In this document: piece by piece, positions 23,001 to 33,466 of the stretch
How positions within the stretch are numbered: position 1 is the stretch's first letter
Layout: the number at the start of each line of letters is the position of its first letter
Assembly (NCBI RefSeq): GCF_019703515.2
Contig: NC_059387.1
Location: 34,256,877-34,320,876, forward strand
Direction: 5' to 3'
Length of the DNA stretch: 64,000 nucleotides
Origin: Myxocyprinus asiaticus
Lineage: Eukaryota > Chordata > Actinopteri > Cypriniformes > Catostomidae
The notes under the pieces: model-generated
Told to the model about the DNA's origin: nothing
The model's database searches: none
What the model saw: the letters and a program-made list of their open reading frames with translations, nothing else
Position numbers and translations under genes: made by a program

Positions 23001-23171
23001 CGAAGTGAGACCCAGCTCGCTGCATGAGTAGAGGTAGTCCCTTACGGCATTCATCTCTCTAGGAGTGAGATCGGCAAACATCAAAGCTCCATGATGAGCC
23101 CACTCTCGTGATCTCAATGCAGCAGTCGCCATAGCCAGAGAAGCCAAGAGCAGCATCAAGGAGAACTGCAT
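20022..23171 (-). CDS. aoc1: Amine oxidase, copper-containing 1 (diamine oxidase)
   Basis: Copper/topaquinone amine oxidase that oxidatively deaminates histamine and diamines to aldehyde, ammonia and H2O2; vertebrate AOC1 is secreted. There are four coding exons, each with GT/AG borders: 23171-21635, 21468-21180, 21045-20913 and 20291-20022. Phases are consistent and give 742 residues, close to the usual AOC1 length. The start is the ATG at 23171, because an acceptor (TTTTCAG) lies just upstream and excludes the earlier in-frame ATG at 23201. A signal peptide follows ([18 protein letters not shown]). Visible active-site features: proton-abstracting Asp about 362 (YIDAGW), cofactor Tyr about 450 (NYDY), copper ligands His 499/501 (HTH) and His 668 (HSEDIPNT). 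Several N-glycosylation sequons are present. No disruptions are seen. An old MITE sits in the last intron. Confidence 0.95.
20493..20860. mobile_element. MITE in the last aoc1 intron
   Basis: The ends TTAAAGGATTAGTTCAAC and GGATGAACTATCCCTTTAA are imperfect inverted repeats. The TTCTTCTGTGGAACACAAA motif inside is also seen, degenerate, at 24930 and 57400. This is a short non-autonomous element common in the window; similar termini occur at 16230, 21150 and 57325. Confidence 0.65.
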
Positions 23172-23349
23172 GTTGGCCCCTGAAAAATGAACAAACCACA
23201 CTTAGAACATCTCACATTACTTTACATAAATGAAGTAAGCCTGAAAAACAAACAAACTTGGAAAACATCCCTGTTTCCAAGCATTGTCACCATCACATAT
23301 TGTGTTTTGGATGCTGGTTTACCCACAGGGCTTCTTAAATACCTTAAGC

Positions 23350-23625
23350 CAGGTTCACACTGTATGACTTTGGAAATCAACAGTCTTTGATTGCTTAGCG
23401 TAACATGTTCACTGACGTCTGATTTATTATAGATAAATCTTTGCCTCAGACAAAGTTATGGCAGTGTCAAATGTTGTGTCGCTCTCAATCAGGATAACTG
23501 GGTCCAAAGTCTTGGCTACGATGTGTATCAAACAGTCTGACAAGATCTCATTGGGATCAAATCATACAATTTGACAAGCAACTATCATAAAATAACTGTA
23601 AAAAAATGTACAGTGTGCACCGCCA
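23350..23625. mobile_element. Possible MITE
   Basis: The left segment AGGTTCACACTGTATGAC and right segment GTACAGTGTGCACC are roughly inverse. No coding content and no clear target duplication. Confidence 0.35.
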
Positions 23626-23690
23626 GCAAGACCATAAAGACCAGCATTTTTTCCTCAAACCAGCACTAACCAGCATACACCAGCCTGGAC

Positions 23691-23857
23691 TAGGGTTTTT
23701 GTTTAGCGAATACAGGACACACCAGCATTTTTATTGCTTCAATACAGGACCGGAGTCCCCCTCTGGTGTTTCACCAATAAAATACCAGATGATAGACATT
23801 TTAATTTCATCCAGAATATGGAACATCTCAGCTAATACAGGACAATTGGAAACCCTA
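23691..23857. mobile_element. hAT-type MITE with 8-bp target duplication
   Basis: A 167-bp insertion bounded by TAGGGTTT and AAACCCTA. It is flanked on each side by the identical octamer GCCTGGAC (23683-23690 and 23858-23865), the duplication length of hAT elements. It sits inside a short CCAGCA-rich repeat. AATACAGGACA recurs inverted near both ends. Confidence 0.85.
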
Positions 23858-24416
23858 GCCTGGACTAGTTGTTGACATTGGTCTAAGCTAGTCTTTTCAG
23901 CAGGGTTATCACTTCAGGCAGAGGTTACAGTTTCTAGAGCCCCTCCCCTTGTGAATAGGTACGTGCTTTTTACAGATAACTGGTGCCAAATTGTGGTAAT
24001 AAAGATATGCAGGTGGTTTGAACAACACCTCCCTTATCCTCTTAACTTCCCTTTACATTTTCCTCTGCACTTCAAAGCCTAAGATGGCTACCCCATTGAG
24101 GGCTGTTTGCAATATTCACCCTTTAACCCTGCGTCCTTCAAACCAAGGTGGCAATTCTTAAGCTGTTGTTTTGTTCTTGCACCCCAAAGGTCTGCAATGT
24201 TTTTTCAAGATCTCTTTACAGCACAAAATGTTGTTATTAGTTTGTTCTCTTGCAAATTATCTATTCAAACATGTTTTGCAGCAGCGTTTATTTAATCACA
24301 CTATTATGTAACGCTCCTTTACACAAAGGTCCTTTGACTCACCTTGTGCTTGGAATGAAAAGGCATGAGAAATTATGTTTAATAATACAGATTTAAAAAT
24401 TAATGAACGAGCTTAC

Positions 24417-24530
24417 CTTCAGCGACTGTTTCCAAGATTTAAGGCTTGACAGTTCCCCTGAAAGCAAGACTTGTGCAGCTGAAATGTGTTTTGATGGATC
24501 ATCCAGTGGATTAAGTGGTTCTCTTGTAGT
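24417..24530 (-). other. aoc1: aoc1 5' untranslated exon
   Basis: On the minus strand a strong donor (GAAG|GTAAGC, last exonic base 24417) is placed to splice to the acceptor just upstream of the aoc1 start codon (exon from 23180). The exon has no in-frame coding start. Its 5' limit is inferred from the upstream TATA-like box and is approximate. Confidence 0.6.
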
Positions 24531-24600
24531 AAACTCCTCTGCTCTGTTTTTCTGCTTTTATCAACCACCCACAGCTCATGTTCGGAAGGCGATTGGCTAG
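24531..24600 (-). promoter_or_regulatory. aoc1: Probable aoc1 core promoter
   Basis: On the minus strand a CCAAT box (AGCCAATCGCC, about 24588-24598) is followed about 30 bp downstream by a TATA-like TTGATAAAAGC (about 24554-24564). Transcription would then start near 24530 and reach the 5'UTR exon donor at 24417. Spacing and order are those of a TATA/CCAAT promoter. No transcript evidence is available. Confidence 0.5.
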
Positions 24601-25469
24601 CAAAAAGTCGTAAAACTTCAAGAGGAATGAGAGCTTGAGATTATTGATGGCTCTGCTTGCATCATCAGTGTACATTTATGGAAAATCACAGCATCTCAGA
24701 GAAGACGAGTAACACAATGGGGATCTGGATCATTTTAAAATTGAGAATTGAAATTTAATAGCTGCATGCTGAAAGGTGTAACAGTTGTATCTGGATTGCT
24801 TTTTGAACAGAATCTATGCCACATTGAAATGCAATTGTTACATTGGAAAGTGTTCAAGAGAAAACAAAAATCTGCCATCCTTTACTCACTTACCCCTCAT
24901 GTCAGATATGACTTTTGTTCTTCCGTGGAACACAAACTAGATGTTAACAGAATATTAGCCTCAGTCGTCATTTAGATATTTTTTATTTTTTTTTGGGTGA
25001 TTTATCCCTTCAAAATACAACCCCCAATTTTAGATACATAAGTAAGTAATTCAGCTTGCATATGTTATATCATACAGATCTCATGCACTTCATCAACAAG
25101 GGGAAACATACGCCCAATAGACCCCTGAAATACAGTTTATCATTACCTTCTGTCATGGAATAGCCCCACAACAACACCTGTTTCTCATTACTATCTCCTC
25201 ACTTCAGCTTGGTAACATTTTTGAGTCTGTGTTTTGGATTGATTATTGTTTTATGCTGCAACAGAACTATGATGAAACCTATTTGAGATAAAGTTAATCA
25301 GGATTTCTGGCTGTGGAAATCATAACACACATTGTGGATTTGGCTGTGTACTTTTATGATGCATTACAGATGTTTATGTGTAAAGCTATGTATATGGACA
25401 GGCAAACATTGTAAATAAACACTCAATTTACAAAGAGCCCAATTTGGGGCAGGGAACCAGGGAGAACAA
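24601..25469. other. No gene; MITE fragment
   Basis: A degenerate copy of the 20493-type MITE is visible at about 24880-25015 (CTTACCCCTCATGTC, TTCCGTGGAACACAAAC, GGTGATTTATCCCTTC). No coding content recognised. Confidence 0.4.
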
Positions 25470-25702
25470 CCCTTACAAAAATCGAGAGTTCATGGGAAAG
25501 CTGCCATAAAGTTTGTCCATTGTTGCCGAAGGTTTGCTGCAGGTTCACCACTACTGGTGAAGAGCTGCAAACTTCTGGCAAAGATCTGCTGCAAATGACA
25601 AGCTCATTTGCATGTGAAAATAATGAGTGGCAAATTTGTGGCAAACTTGTGGCAAGTTTGTTTTGCTACCAGTTTGCCAGAACTCTCAATTTTTTGTAAG
25701 GG
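25470..25702. mobile_element. MITE with CCCTTACAAAAA termini
   Basis: The left end CCCTTACAAAAATCGAGAGT is matched in inverse by the right end ACTCTCAATTTTTTGTAAGGG-type sequence, over about 22 bp with one or two differences. The interior is 190 bp and non-coding, with repeated GGCAAA/GCTGC motifs. Confidence 0.75.
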
Positions 25703-26156
25703 AAATCAACAATGAATTGCACAGTCTAACTATCTGTTTTCATCCACATCATTGTAGAATCAAATAGATTCATTAATTTACATCAAGATGTTCCTTCACC
25801 TTATTTAAAGACCTATCGTTAATTTTACCATGCTGGAATACTATAGTTATTCCTGTTATTGTTTCTTCAGTAAAACTTTTGTAATACAGTAACTTGCCAC
25901 CACCTCTGATATGAAAAAAAAAAAATAAATAAAATGACAAAGATTCTGAAAGCTTCTTATTATTTTTTCTATGTAGATCCCAGATTAATTAATTATGATT
26001 TCACCATAACAACAATATCTAGTAGTTATGGCATATTGAACGAAACTATAATTACCATGTTATGAGTTTTGAACATATTAATCACTTGTAGGATAATGGG
26101 AATGTCAGGCATTTAACCCATCATACACTGCAGTGTCATACATTTCACAAATAGTC
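25703..26156. other. No gene recognised
   Basis: AT-rich DNA with an A-run at about 25914-25924. Nothing recognisable. Confidence 0.4.
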
Positions 26157-26160
26157 TTAA

Positions 26161-26600
26161 GGTGCGGTCACACATGCCTTCTCATGGCGAAATTCCATGG
26201 GCGGAGATGGCATGGTTGGACGTTGAGCGCGCATGAAACCAGCAAAAATATAATTGTCAAACAGCCTTTTTTAATGCTGCACTTTATATTCAGTGATACT
26301 TTAGTTAAAAAGAGTTCAGTTAAAAACTTACCGCAAAAATATATATCTTTGTCCATTGTGAATATTCAGTGTAGCTGTTTACGAAGCACTGTCCACACAG
26401 AGGTACCACTAAACCAAGCAACTTCCTATTGGTCAACACGGCGATTTCACCTGTCAAAGTTCACCAAACTTGAACTTGAGGGGAACCAATGTAAGGAAAT
26501 TCTTCGCCACTGGACGTTTATCACGTGAAATTCAGGATCTAACGGATTCCCATTTAGATGACCGTATTTCGCCCATGGTATTTCACCGTGTGACTGCGCC
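26161..26600. mobile_element. MITE flanked by TTAA, piggyBac-like
   Basis: The termini GGTGCGGTCACAC and GTGTGACTGCGCC are inverse. The element is flanked by TTAA at 26157-26160 and 26601-26604, the target duplication of piggyBac elements. Subterminal GGCGAAATTCCATGGGCG and CGCCCATGG-type motifs are also inverse. No transposase is encoded. Confidence 0.75.
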
Positions 26601-26604
26601 TTAA

Positions 26605-27337
26605 TGTGTTTTTGGGAATGTTGTCAAGAAGCACAACATTTTTGTATTTTTCAAACCCAACAACACATTAAAGGTATGTTCTGTGTAAAACACAAGTTAA
26701 TCTCAATCAACAGCATTTATAGCATAATGCTGATTACCAAAAAATAAAAAATAAAATAAAAAAATGACTTGGACCCTTTTCTTTAAAAAAAGCAAAAATC
26801 AAGGTTACAGTGAGAGAATTACAAATCCCTATTCATTCACAGTAGTGCTGATGATGGCCTAACATAAGAGGATCTACCCCTTACAATCAGAACTGTGTTG
26901 TGTAATTTAAGGGTAGGGGTTGTTCGTTTGAGGACATCATTGAATGGATCTTGATTGTCAATGGATTAAAATGCTTCCTAAATATTGTCATTGAAAGCAC
27001 ATCTGTCTATAGCCAAACCAAAGATCATCTTCAAGAGACACATGCTGAAGAATAAAGAGGAAATCTGACTTTAGGAAGTGTTAGATGCTGACAGCTGTGT
27101 TTGTGTCTCAACACAGCCCTCCCAGATCTCTTATTTGATGCTGTGGGCCAGTGATGTTGATTGGGAGTACATGCCCCCTGCCCCTCACCTATTCACTTAC
27201 TTTATTAAATAAACGTCCCTGTAATCCCTCAACCAAAGTGACTCTTTATAGGAATAGACTTGCACAAACAGCCCTCTATCAGAGGGGTTCTACACCTATA
27301 CACCCCTCTTAGGTTGGGACAGAGCATCACTGAACAT
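26605..27337. other. No gene recognised
   Basis: AT-rich DNA with an A-rich run near 26735-26765. No feature named. Confidence 0.4.
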
Positions 27338-27697
27338 TGACGTCACCAAATGGCAAGCTAATGGACGCTTCTACAGCTGTGACCCACCGGATTTTCCACC
27401 AATGACACGCTTTCCAACTGCTGCCATGGGTCTGATCGCCCCTCACCATTTAAAACCAACCAACCCAGAACCCAACCAAAGAACTGCTTAATACCTGTGG
27501 AAAAGAGTTAACAAGGAGAAACATCCACCCCTTTATGGACTTGGATTAATGCAAAAACAGTAAAGACCAAGAGAACTGGCAATACAGGAATAAAACAAAC
27601 TCAGAGGAATTAATTTATGAAGATATTAAGACAAAACCACCCAGTCTTAGATGAATAACTGTCTTCAAGAACTTCCTGAGAGACTTTAAAGACTTGG
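27338..27697 (+). promoter_or_regulatory. Candidate promoter and first (non-coding) exon
   Basis: A perfect palindromic cAMP-response element, TGACGTCA, lies at 27338-27345. A CCAAT-like motif follows near 27400 and a TATA-like TTTAAAA at 27449-27455. A stretch ending in a plausible donor (GACTTGG|GTAATG at 27697) could be a 5' exon. It lies 1.2 kb upstream of the first recognised sspo exon and in the same orientation, so it may be the old sspo promoter. No signal-peptide ATG was found in it. Confidence 0.3.
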
Positions 27698-28945
27698 GTA
27701 ATGTAACTCACTTCAATTATGGTCATATAATTGCTATATTTTATAACTGTATTTTATATTTTATAACTGTACTTCAATGCCATTATTGTTTAAAAGCCAA
27801 CTGTATGTTATTTGAAATTATTTTAACTTTGTAATTTAAGAAGTGTCTTCAATGTTCATTGTGCATGTTGAGGGTCCTTTAGCAATAATAGTACCAGTCA
27901 AAAGTTTGTACACATCTATTTATTCTGTATTATTACAATGTTTCAACATTTTACAATAATCTTTTTATTTAATATATATATATATTTTTTATATATAGCA
28001 TCACTATTACTATTGCTCATTTTTTTTTAAATCCCATAGACTAACATTGAAGGAGGGACTGAGTCATATCTAGGGACTAGCATATCATAGAGACTTGAGG
28101 GTGAACTCATATATTATGATCAGTAATACAGCACCCACAGAAGCAACCCCCAGAACACCCTAGCAATGCCCTGGCAACCACCCACAACGCCCTATTGTTG
28201 CGATGCAGAGTTTTAATTTCTTCATGAATTGTAAAATCAATTGTCTCATTTGTAAGTGATAACTTTTGTGCAGAATGTGCCATGAGCACGGGGGAGATGA
28301 CAGTGTTGCACTGTATTAGAAAAGACAGGGATCCAAAGCATCCTGTTATTTATTCAAGTGAGCAAAGACATCAGTAACCCATTTATTCGAATATATTTAC
28401 ACAATAATATGTCGAACGTATCTATTAACATCAGGTTTTCCAAAACACAAAAAAAGTTGATGTGCAGTTGTTGTTACCTTAAAGAGTTATTTCTACTTGA
28501 TCTGATTCTGAGCAAAGAAAATTGCTTTCGTTTGTGTAACCTAATCTATTCAGGCTAATGCAGTCATGGTAGATAATAGATAATATTTTTAATTTGAATA
28601 AAATCAGCTGGGTGAATCTCATACATTTCAAGAACATGTCTTAAAAGTGTTTTAAAGATTTATTTATTTTTGCATTGAGACATTATTTTCTTATTATTAA
28701 TCCTCAATTTTCCAAAAAAAAAAAAAAAAAAAAACATTTTCGTAAGATTCACCCAGTTTCTTTAGATGTTACCAATTAAGGCAATTTTTTTAGGCTGATA
28801 AAACATTTTACAATGCACAATTACTCTTAAACCTTGATCATTTATATTTCAATGTGTAATGAATAATTGATAGAAATTAACCTTGCACTTTTTACTAATG
28901 CATGATGTAGTATCATGTTATATGCATATGTGTTTTGGCCTTTAG
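27698..28945. other. No coding exon recognised
   Basis: AT-rich DNA. A TE segment (28040-28110, around ACATTGAAGGAGGGACTGAG) recurs at 29690-29760. A CCTAGCAAC-rich stretch occurs at 28130-28200 and an A-run at about 28716-28734. The sspo signal peptide and the start of the EMI domain should lie here but were not found. Confidence 0.4.
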
Positions 28946-29022
28946 ACCTCCGGACATTGAGGCAGTGAACAGGACAGTGAGGGAGTGTTATGAAGGTTGG
29001 GGCGGACCTCACTGTTCACATG
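28946..29022 (+). pseudogene. sspo: sspo exon: end of EMI domain
   Basis: Acceptor CTTTAG, then a frame reading PPDIEAVNRTVRECYEGWGG PHC, the typical C-terminal EMI signature (CxxGWxGxxC). The donor is weak (G|GTTAGA). It ends with one base that joins the next exon in phase to give a Gly codon. The exon itself is intact. Confidence 0.75.
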
Positions 29023-29314
29023 GTTAGAACAGCAGTCCCTTTACTCACTATACATTAGAAGCATACTGTATATTAAAATGTGTTTGAAATGTTGTTCTGT
29101 TACCTGTGTGTCTCAAAAGTGTTTGAACTTTTATCTAATGCAATGAAATTCAGTCATTTTTAAGTCTGACTTAAGTGTCCAAATACCTTTTGCCGCCCCT
29201 GTAATGAGGACTTACGTATTTACGGATGCATTAATTTTAATGCCATCACAGCACAGTCTCTCAAACACTTTCTTCTAGTCCAAGTTGTCTGTCTCTCTGT
29301 GCGTGTGTGTGCAG

Positions 29315-29485
29315 GCGTGGTTGCCAGGGGTTTGTGTTTCTCAACCTGGACATGTGAGGAGTTACCTGGGGTTCATAACATGTCTCTCATGGTGCTGGAT
29401 CAGTGCTGTAGTAATCTGTGGGGTTTGAGCTGGAGAAATGCATCTGATCAGACCTGCATCTCCTGCACATACACACTCCTTCCAG
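29315..29485 (+). pseudogene. sspo: sspo exon between EMI and first VWD
   Basis: Good acceptor (GTGTGCAG) and donor (CCAG|GTGATT). The frame reads ARGLCFSTWTCEELPG, then LDQCCSNLWGLSWRN and TCISCTYTLLPG, a Cys-rich module that follows the EMI domain in SCO-spondin. Phase matches the EMI exon but not the next recognised exon, so at least one exon (the start of VWD1) is missing. Confidence 0.75.
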
Positions 29486-29760
29486 GTGATTACATATGTG
29501 CGTGTGTGATTTAAATAAACTTCTAACTTCTAACAGTATTAAACTAGTGTGTAACTCGTCTTGCAGCGTTGTGCACCAGACATGAATGATACCTCTTGCT
29601 GAAGAGAGGTGTGCTGTTACTTTACTAAGAGATCAGACTTAAGATTTTTGTCTGTAGGTGATGCAACTGCTGAAAAATCAAATACACTTACATTGAAGGA
29701 GGGAATTGAGCCATATCTAGAGACCAGAATATCATTGGGACATGAGGGTGGAGCTCTTTT

Positions 29761-30188
29761 TTTTAATTTTAATTTTTTATTTTGAATGCCCAATTCCCAG
29801 TACTTAGTAGGTCCTTGTGGTGGCACGGTTACTCACCTCAATCCGGGTGGCAGAAGACAAGTCTCAGTTGCCTCCGCTTCTGAGACAGTCAATCCGCGCA
29901 TCTTATCACGTGGCTCGCTGTGCATGACACCGCGGAGACTCACAGCATGGGAGGCTCATGCTACTCTCCGCGATCCATGCACAACTTACCACACGCCCCA
30001 CTGAGAGCGAGAACCCCTAATCGCGACCATGAAGAGGTTACCCCGTGTGACTCTACCCTCCCTAACAACCAGCCCAATTTGGTTGCTTAGGAGACCTGGC
30101 TGGAGTCACTCAGCATGCCCTGGATTCGAACTTGTGACTCCAGGCGTGGTAGTCAGCGTCAATATTTGCTGAGCTACCTAGGCCCCCC
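29761..30188 (-). mobile_element. tRNA-derived SINE with 15-bp target duplication
   Basis: The SINE is in minus orientation: its poly(A) end is the T-rich stretch at 29761-29782. The tRNA-like head at 30188 reads CCTAGGTAGCTCAGCAAATA (A box) and GTTCGAATCC (B box). An identical GGGTGGAGCTCTTTT flanks it at 29746-29760 and 30189-30203. It inserted into an older repeat that is also seen at 28040-28110. Lies in an sspo intron. Confidence 0.9.
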
Positions 30189-30214
30189 GGGTGGAGCTCT
30201 TTTGACTTGGGTCA

Positions 30215-30570
30215 GTAAGAAATCACATAGCAACCACCCAGAAACACCATAGCAACTAGCTACCACCTAGAAACACCATAGCAACCACCCAGAAACATCC
30301 TAGCAACCATCCCAACCACTCTAGAGAACACCCTTGGAATGCCCTAGCCACCATCCAGAAACTATCTAGCAACAATCTAGAAACACACTAGCAACCACCC
30401 AAATCGCTCTAGAAACTACCATAGAAATGCCCTAGCAACCACCCAGAAACACTTGCTCAACCAAATATAAACACCATAGTAGCCATCCAAAACACTCTAA
30501 AACTACCCTAGAAATGCCCTAACAACCATCCAGAAAACTCTAGAAATAGCCCCAACAATTTCCTAACAAC
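30215..30570. repeat. Diverged tandem array of CCTAGCAACCACCCAGAAACA
   Basis: About fifteen degenerate units of roughly 20-22 bp built on AGCAACCACCCAGAAACACC. Related short stretches occur at 28130-28200 and 39060, and inverted at 36830-36900, so the unit is dispersed in this genome. Confidence 0.8.
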
Positions 30571-31152
30571 TACCCAGAACACGTGGACTGTGTATATGAG
30601 TTCAGTGTGTGGTTCTACTGGATACTGCAGCAAGGTACATAAACACTCTTGATGTACATTTACTAACGTGACTCCAAGCTTCGGAGTCGACTCTAGATTC
30701 CTCAGAATCGAAGAATTCATTCTTTTTAGAATCAACTCCCAGTCCTATATTCTCCTGGAAACTGGGTACGTTCAGCTGTCCAACAAGAATATCACACTCA
30801 GCTTTCTTCATCTGGCTTCAAGTTTTTCTGATTAATCGAAAGCAGATCTGCTTTTTAGATTGTTTCTAAGTGAACAAAATAAATCGTAAGAATATGCGAA
30901 CAGCTGCATCTACAGCCAGACCAGTTTCTGCTGGTCAGCGATTGACAAACCCAAAACTTGGCAGCTCACATTGAGCATCATCAACACACAAAGTTCTATT
31001 GTTCCTAAGAAATCTTTAATGTACAATTTTAGAAACCTACTTTGATGATCATTATAATTGTGTTGTTCTTTATATCGATACAATTGTTTTTATTCTGTGT
31101 CATGAATCTCCTGGCAGTAACTTGAGAGGAAATGTTGTTTTGTGTGTTTTAG
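30571..31152. other. sspo intron, no feature recognised
   Basis: No exon, RNA or transposon end recognised. A first VWD1 exon is expected in this intron or upstream but was not seen. Confidence 0.4.
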
Positions 31153-31255
31153 GCTCTGTGGATGATGTTGGGACTTGGTTTGGTCTCCATTCTCAAAGCC
31201 AAGATGGCAGTTAACGGTTTAGTGCTGCAGCAAGGTGAACCGCTCTTCCAGAAAG
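31153..31255 (+). pseudogene. sspo: sspo exon: first VWD domain, middle
   Basis: Acceptor TTTTAG and donor AAAG|GTATGA. The frame reads LVSILKAKMAVNGLVLQQGE PLFQK, a VWD beta-strand segment, and joins in phase with the exon at 32914 (K-G-VSIHW). The preceding exon cannot be joined in frame, so the start of this VWD is absent. Confidence 0.65.
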
Positions 31256-31455
31256 GTATGAAACAGTGCTGTTTTGGTTCAAATATCTGAGAAATCTCTG
31301 GAAATCCGGCAATCAAAATCCAATTTAAACCTCCTTCTTGCCAGCTCGAGTGCATGCTGTCATTAAGGGGAACATACCAAAAAATACTAAGACATTCTCA
31401 AATTTATGTCAATTTTTCAGTTCAAATTTCACTCAAATTGCCGTGTGATAATATA

Positions 31456-32880
31456 CAGGTGCATCTCAATAAATTAGAATGTCATGGAAAAGTTCATTTA
31501 TTTCAGTAATTCAACTCAAATTGTGAAACTCGTGTATTAAATAAATTCAATGCACACAGACTGAAGTAGTTTAAGTCTTTGGTTCTTTTAATTGTGATGA
31601 TTTTGGCTCACATTTAACAAAAACCCACCAATTCACTATTTCAAAAAATCACAAGGAGGGTAAGCCACAAACATTCATTGCCAAAGAAGCTGGCTGTTCA
31701 CAGAGTGCTGTATCCAAGCATGTTAACAGAAAGTTGAGTGGAAGGAAAAAGTGTGGAAGAAAAAGATGCACAACCAACGAGAGAACCGCACCCTTATGAG
31801 GATTGTCAAGCAAAATCGATTCAAAAATTTGGGTGAACTTCTCAAGGAATGGACTGAGGCTGGGGTCAAGGCATCAAGAGCCACCACACACAGACATGTC
31901 AAGGAATTTGGCTACAGTTGTCGTATTCCTCTTGTTAAACCACTCCTGAACCACAGACAACGTCAGAGGCGTCTTACCTGGGCTAAGGAGAAGAAGAACT
32001 GGACTGTTGCCCAGTGGTCCAAAGTCCTCTTTTCAGATGAGAGCAAGTTTTGTATTTCATTTGGAAACCAAGGTCCTAGAGTCTGGAGGAAGGGTGGAGA
32101 AGCTCATAGCCCAAGTTGCTTGAAGTCCAGTGTTAAGTTTCCACAGTCTGTGATGATTTGGGGTGCAATGTCATCTGCTGGTGTTGGTCCATTGTGTTTT
32201 TTGAAAACCAAAGTCACTGCACCCGTTTACCAAGATATTTTGGAGCACTTCATGCTTCCTTCTGCTGACCAGCTTTTTAAAGATGCTGATTTCATTTTCC
32301 AGCAGGATTTGGCACCTGCCCACACTGCCAAAAGCACCAAAAGTTGGTTAAATGACCATGGTGTTGGTGTGCTTGACTGACCAGCAAACTCACCAGACCT
32401 GAACCCCATAGAGAATCTATGGGGTATTGTCAAGAGGAAAATGAGAAACAAGAGACCAAAAAATGCAGATGAGCTGAAGGCCACTGTCAAAGAAACCTGG
32501 GCTTCCATACCACCTCAGCAGTGCCACAAACTGATCACCTCCATGCCACGCCGAATTGAGGCAGTAATTAAAGCAAAAGGAGCCCCTACCAAGTATTGAG
32601 TACATATACAGTAAATGAACATACTTTCCAGAAGGCCAACAATTCACTAAAAATGTTTTTTTTTATTGGTCTTATGATGTATTCTAATTTTTTGAGATAG
32701 TGAATTGGTGGGTTTTTGTTAAATGTGAGCCAAAATCATCACAATTAAAAGAACCAAAGACTTAAACTACTTCAGTCTGTGTGCATTGAATTTATTTAAT
32801 ACACGAGTTTCACAATTTGAGTTGAATTACTGAAATAAATGAACTTTTCCACGACATTCTAATTTATTGAGATGCACCTG
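31456..32880 (+). mobile_element. Tc1-like transposon, copy B, internally deleted
   Basis: Same family as copy A at 4155, with the same long inverted repeats and TA flanks. About 160 bp are deleted between the left arm and the HTH region (junction near 31648), removing the transposase start. In addition, a Trp codon became TGA at 32378-32380, before the catalytic Glu. The element lies in an sspo intron, its right end only 33 bp before the acceptor of the 32914 exon. Confidence 0.92.
31751..32600 (+). pseudogene. Tc1-like transposase pseudogene (copy B)
   Basis: The open frame from 31751 to the TGA at 32378 keeps the second HTH, FSDESKF and FQQDLAPAHT but stops before the third catalytic residue. 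After the stop, homology continues in the same frame ([12 protein letters not shown]) to GAPTKY. It lacks the N-terminal start and is non-functional. Its inverted repeats look intact, so it could be mobilised in trans by a product of copy A. Confidence 0.9.
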
Positions 32881-32913
32881 TAATTCGTAATGAAAATCTT
32901 GATTTGCCATCAG

Positions 32914-33063
32914 GAGTGAGCATTCACTGGCTGGGTGATTTCATGTTTGTGGAGAACGGTTTTGGAGTAAAATTCGACATGGACAACACCATCTACATGA
33001 CCATTACCGCCGAACACCCAGCTGCCATTAGGGGGCTCTTTGGAGTATATATCAACCCAGACG
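32914..33063 (+). pseudogene. sspo: sspo exon: first VWD domain
   Basis: Acceptor CATCAG and donor GACG|GTAAGA. The frame reads VSIHWLGDFMFVENGFGVKF, then IYMTITAEHPAAIRGLFGVY INPD, with the VWD core (RGLFG in place of the usual GLCG: the conserved Cys is replaced by Phe). Joins in phase to 33381. Confidence 0.85.
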
Positions 33064-33380
33064 GTAAGAACATTCGTTTGGAAAGATCATGTGAACAAAC
33101 CTAACAAAACCTGACACTTCGCAGTCTAAGCACACAATATGTAAAAACAGGCCTTACAGACATAAAGCTGAATAAAGGTGCTTTCAGTACCTCACTCACC
33201 ATAATCAACGGATAAACAATTGTCCACTGTCCTCAGTTCAATCAATTGACTGTTCTATTGCATCTGTTGGTTTGGCATCCCTTATTTTCACTGCAATGTG
33301 AAAGTCCACAGGAATATTTGGTAAGAACATGTCCTGTGCGATATTTTCACACAACTCATGCAGTATTTTCTCATATAAAG

Positions 33381-33466
33381 ATGACTTAACTACCAGCAGT
33401 GGAAGTGTTTCTTGGTACACCGCTAGCTTTGGAAACTCATGGCGTGTTCAGGATCAGCAGAGCCAG
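33381..33466 (+). pseudogene. sspo: sspo exon: end of first VWD
   Basis: Borders ATAAAG| and CCAG|GTAATG. With the split codon it reads DDLTTSSGSVSWYTASFGNS WRV, the classic end of a VWD domain (DDFxT...FGNSW). In frame with the previous exon. Confidence 0.82.

Noticed and set aside
23169..23201. Upstream in-frame ATG at 23201 as the aoc1 start
   Set aside because: A splice acceptor (TTTTCAG) lies between it and the ATG at 23171, and the signal peptide starts at the latter.
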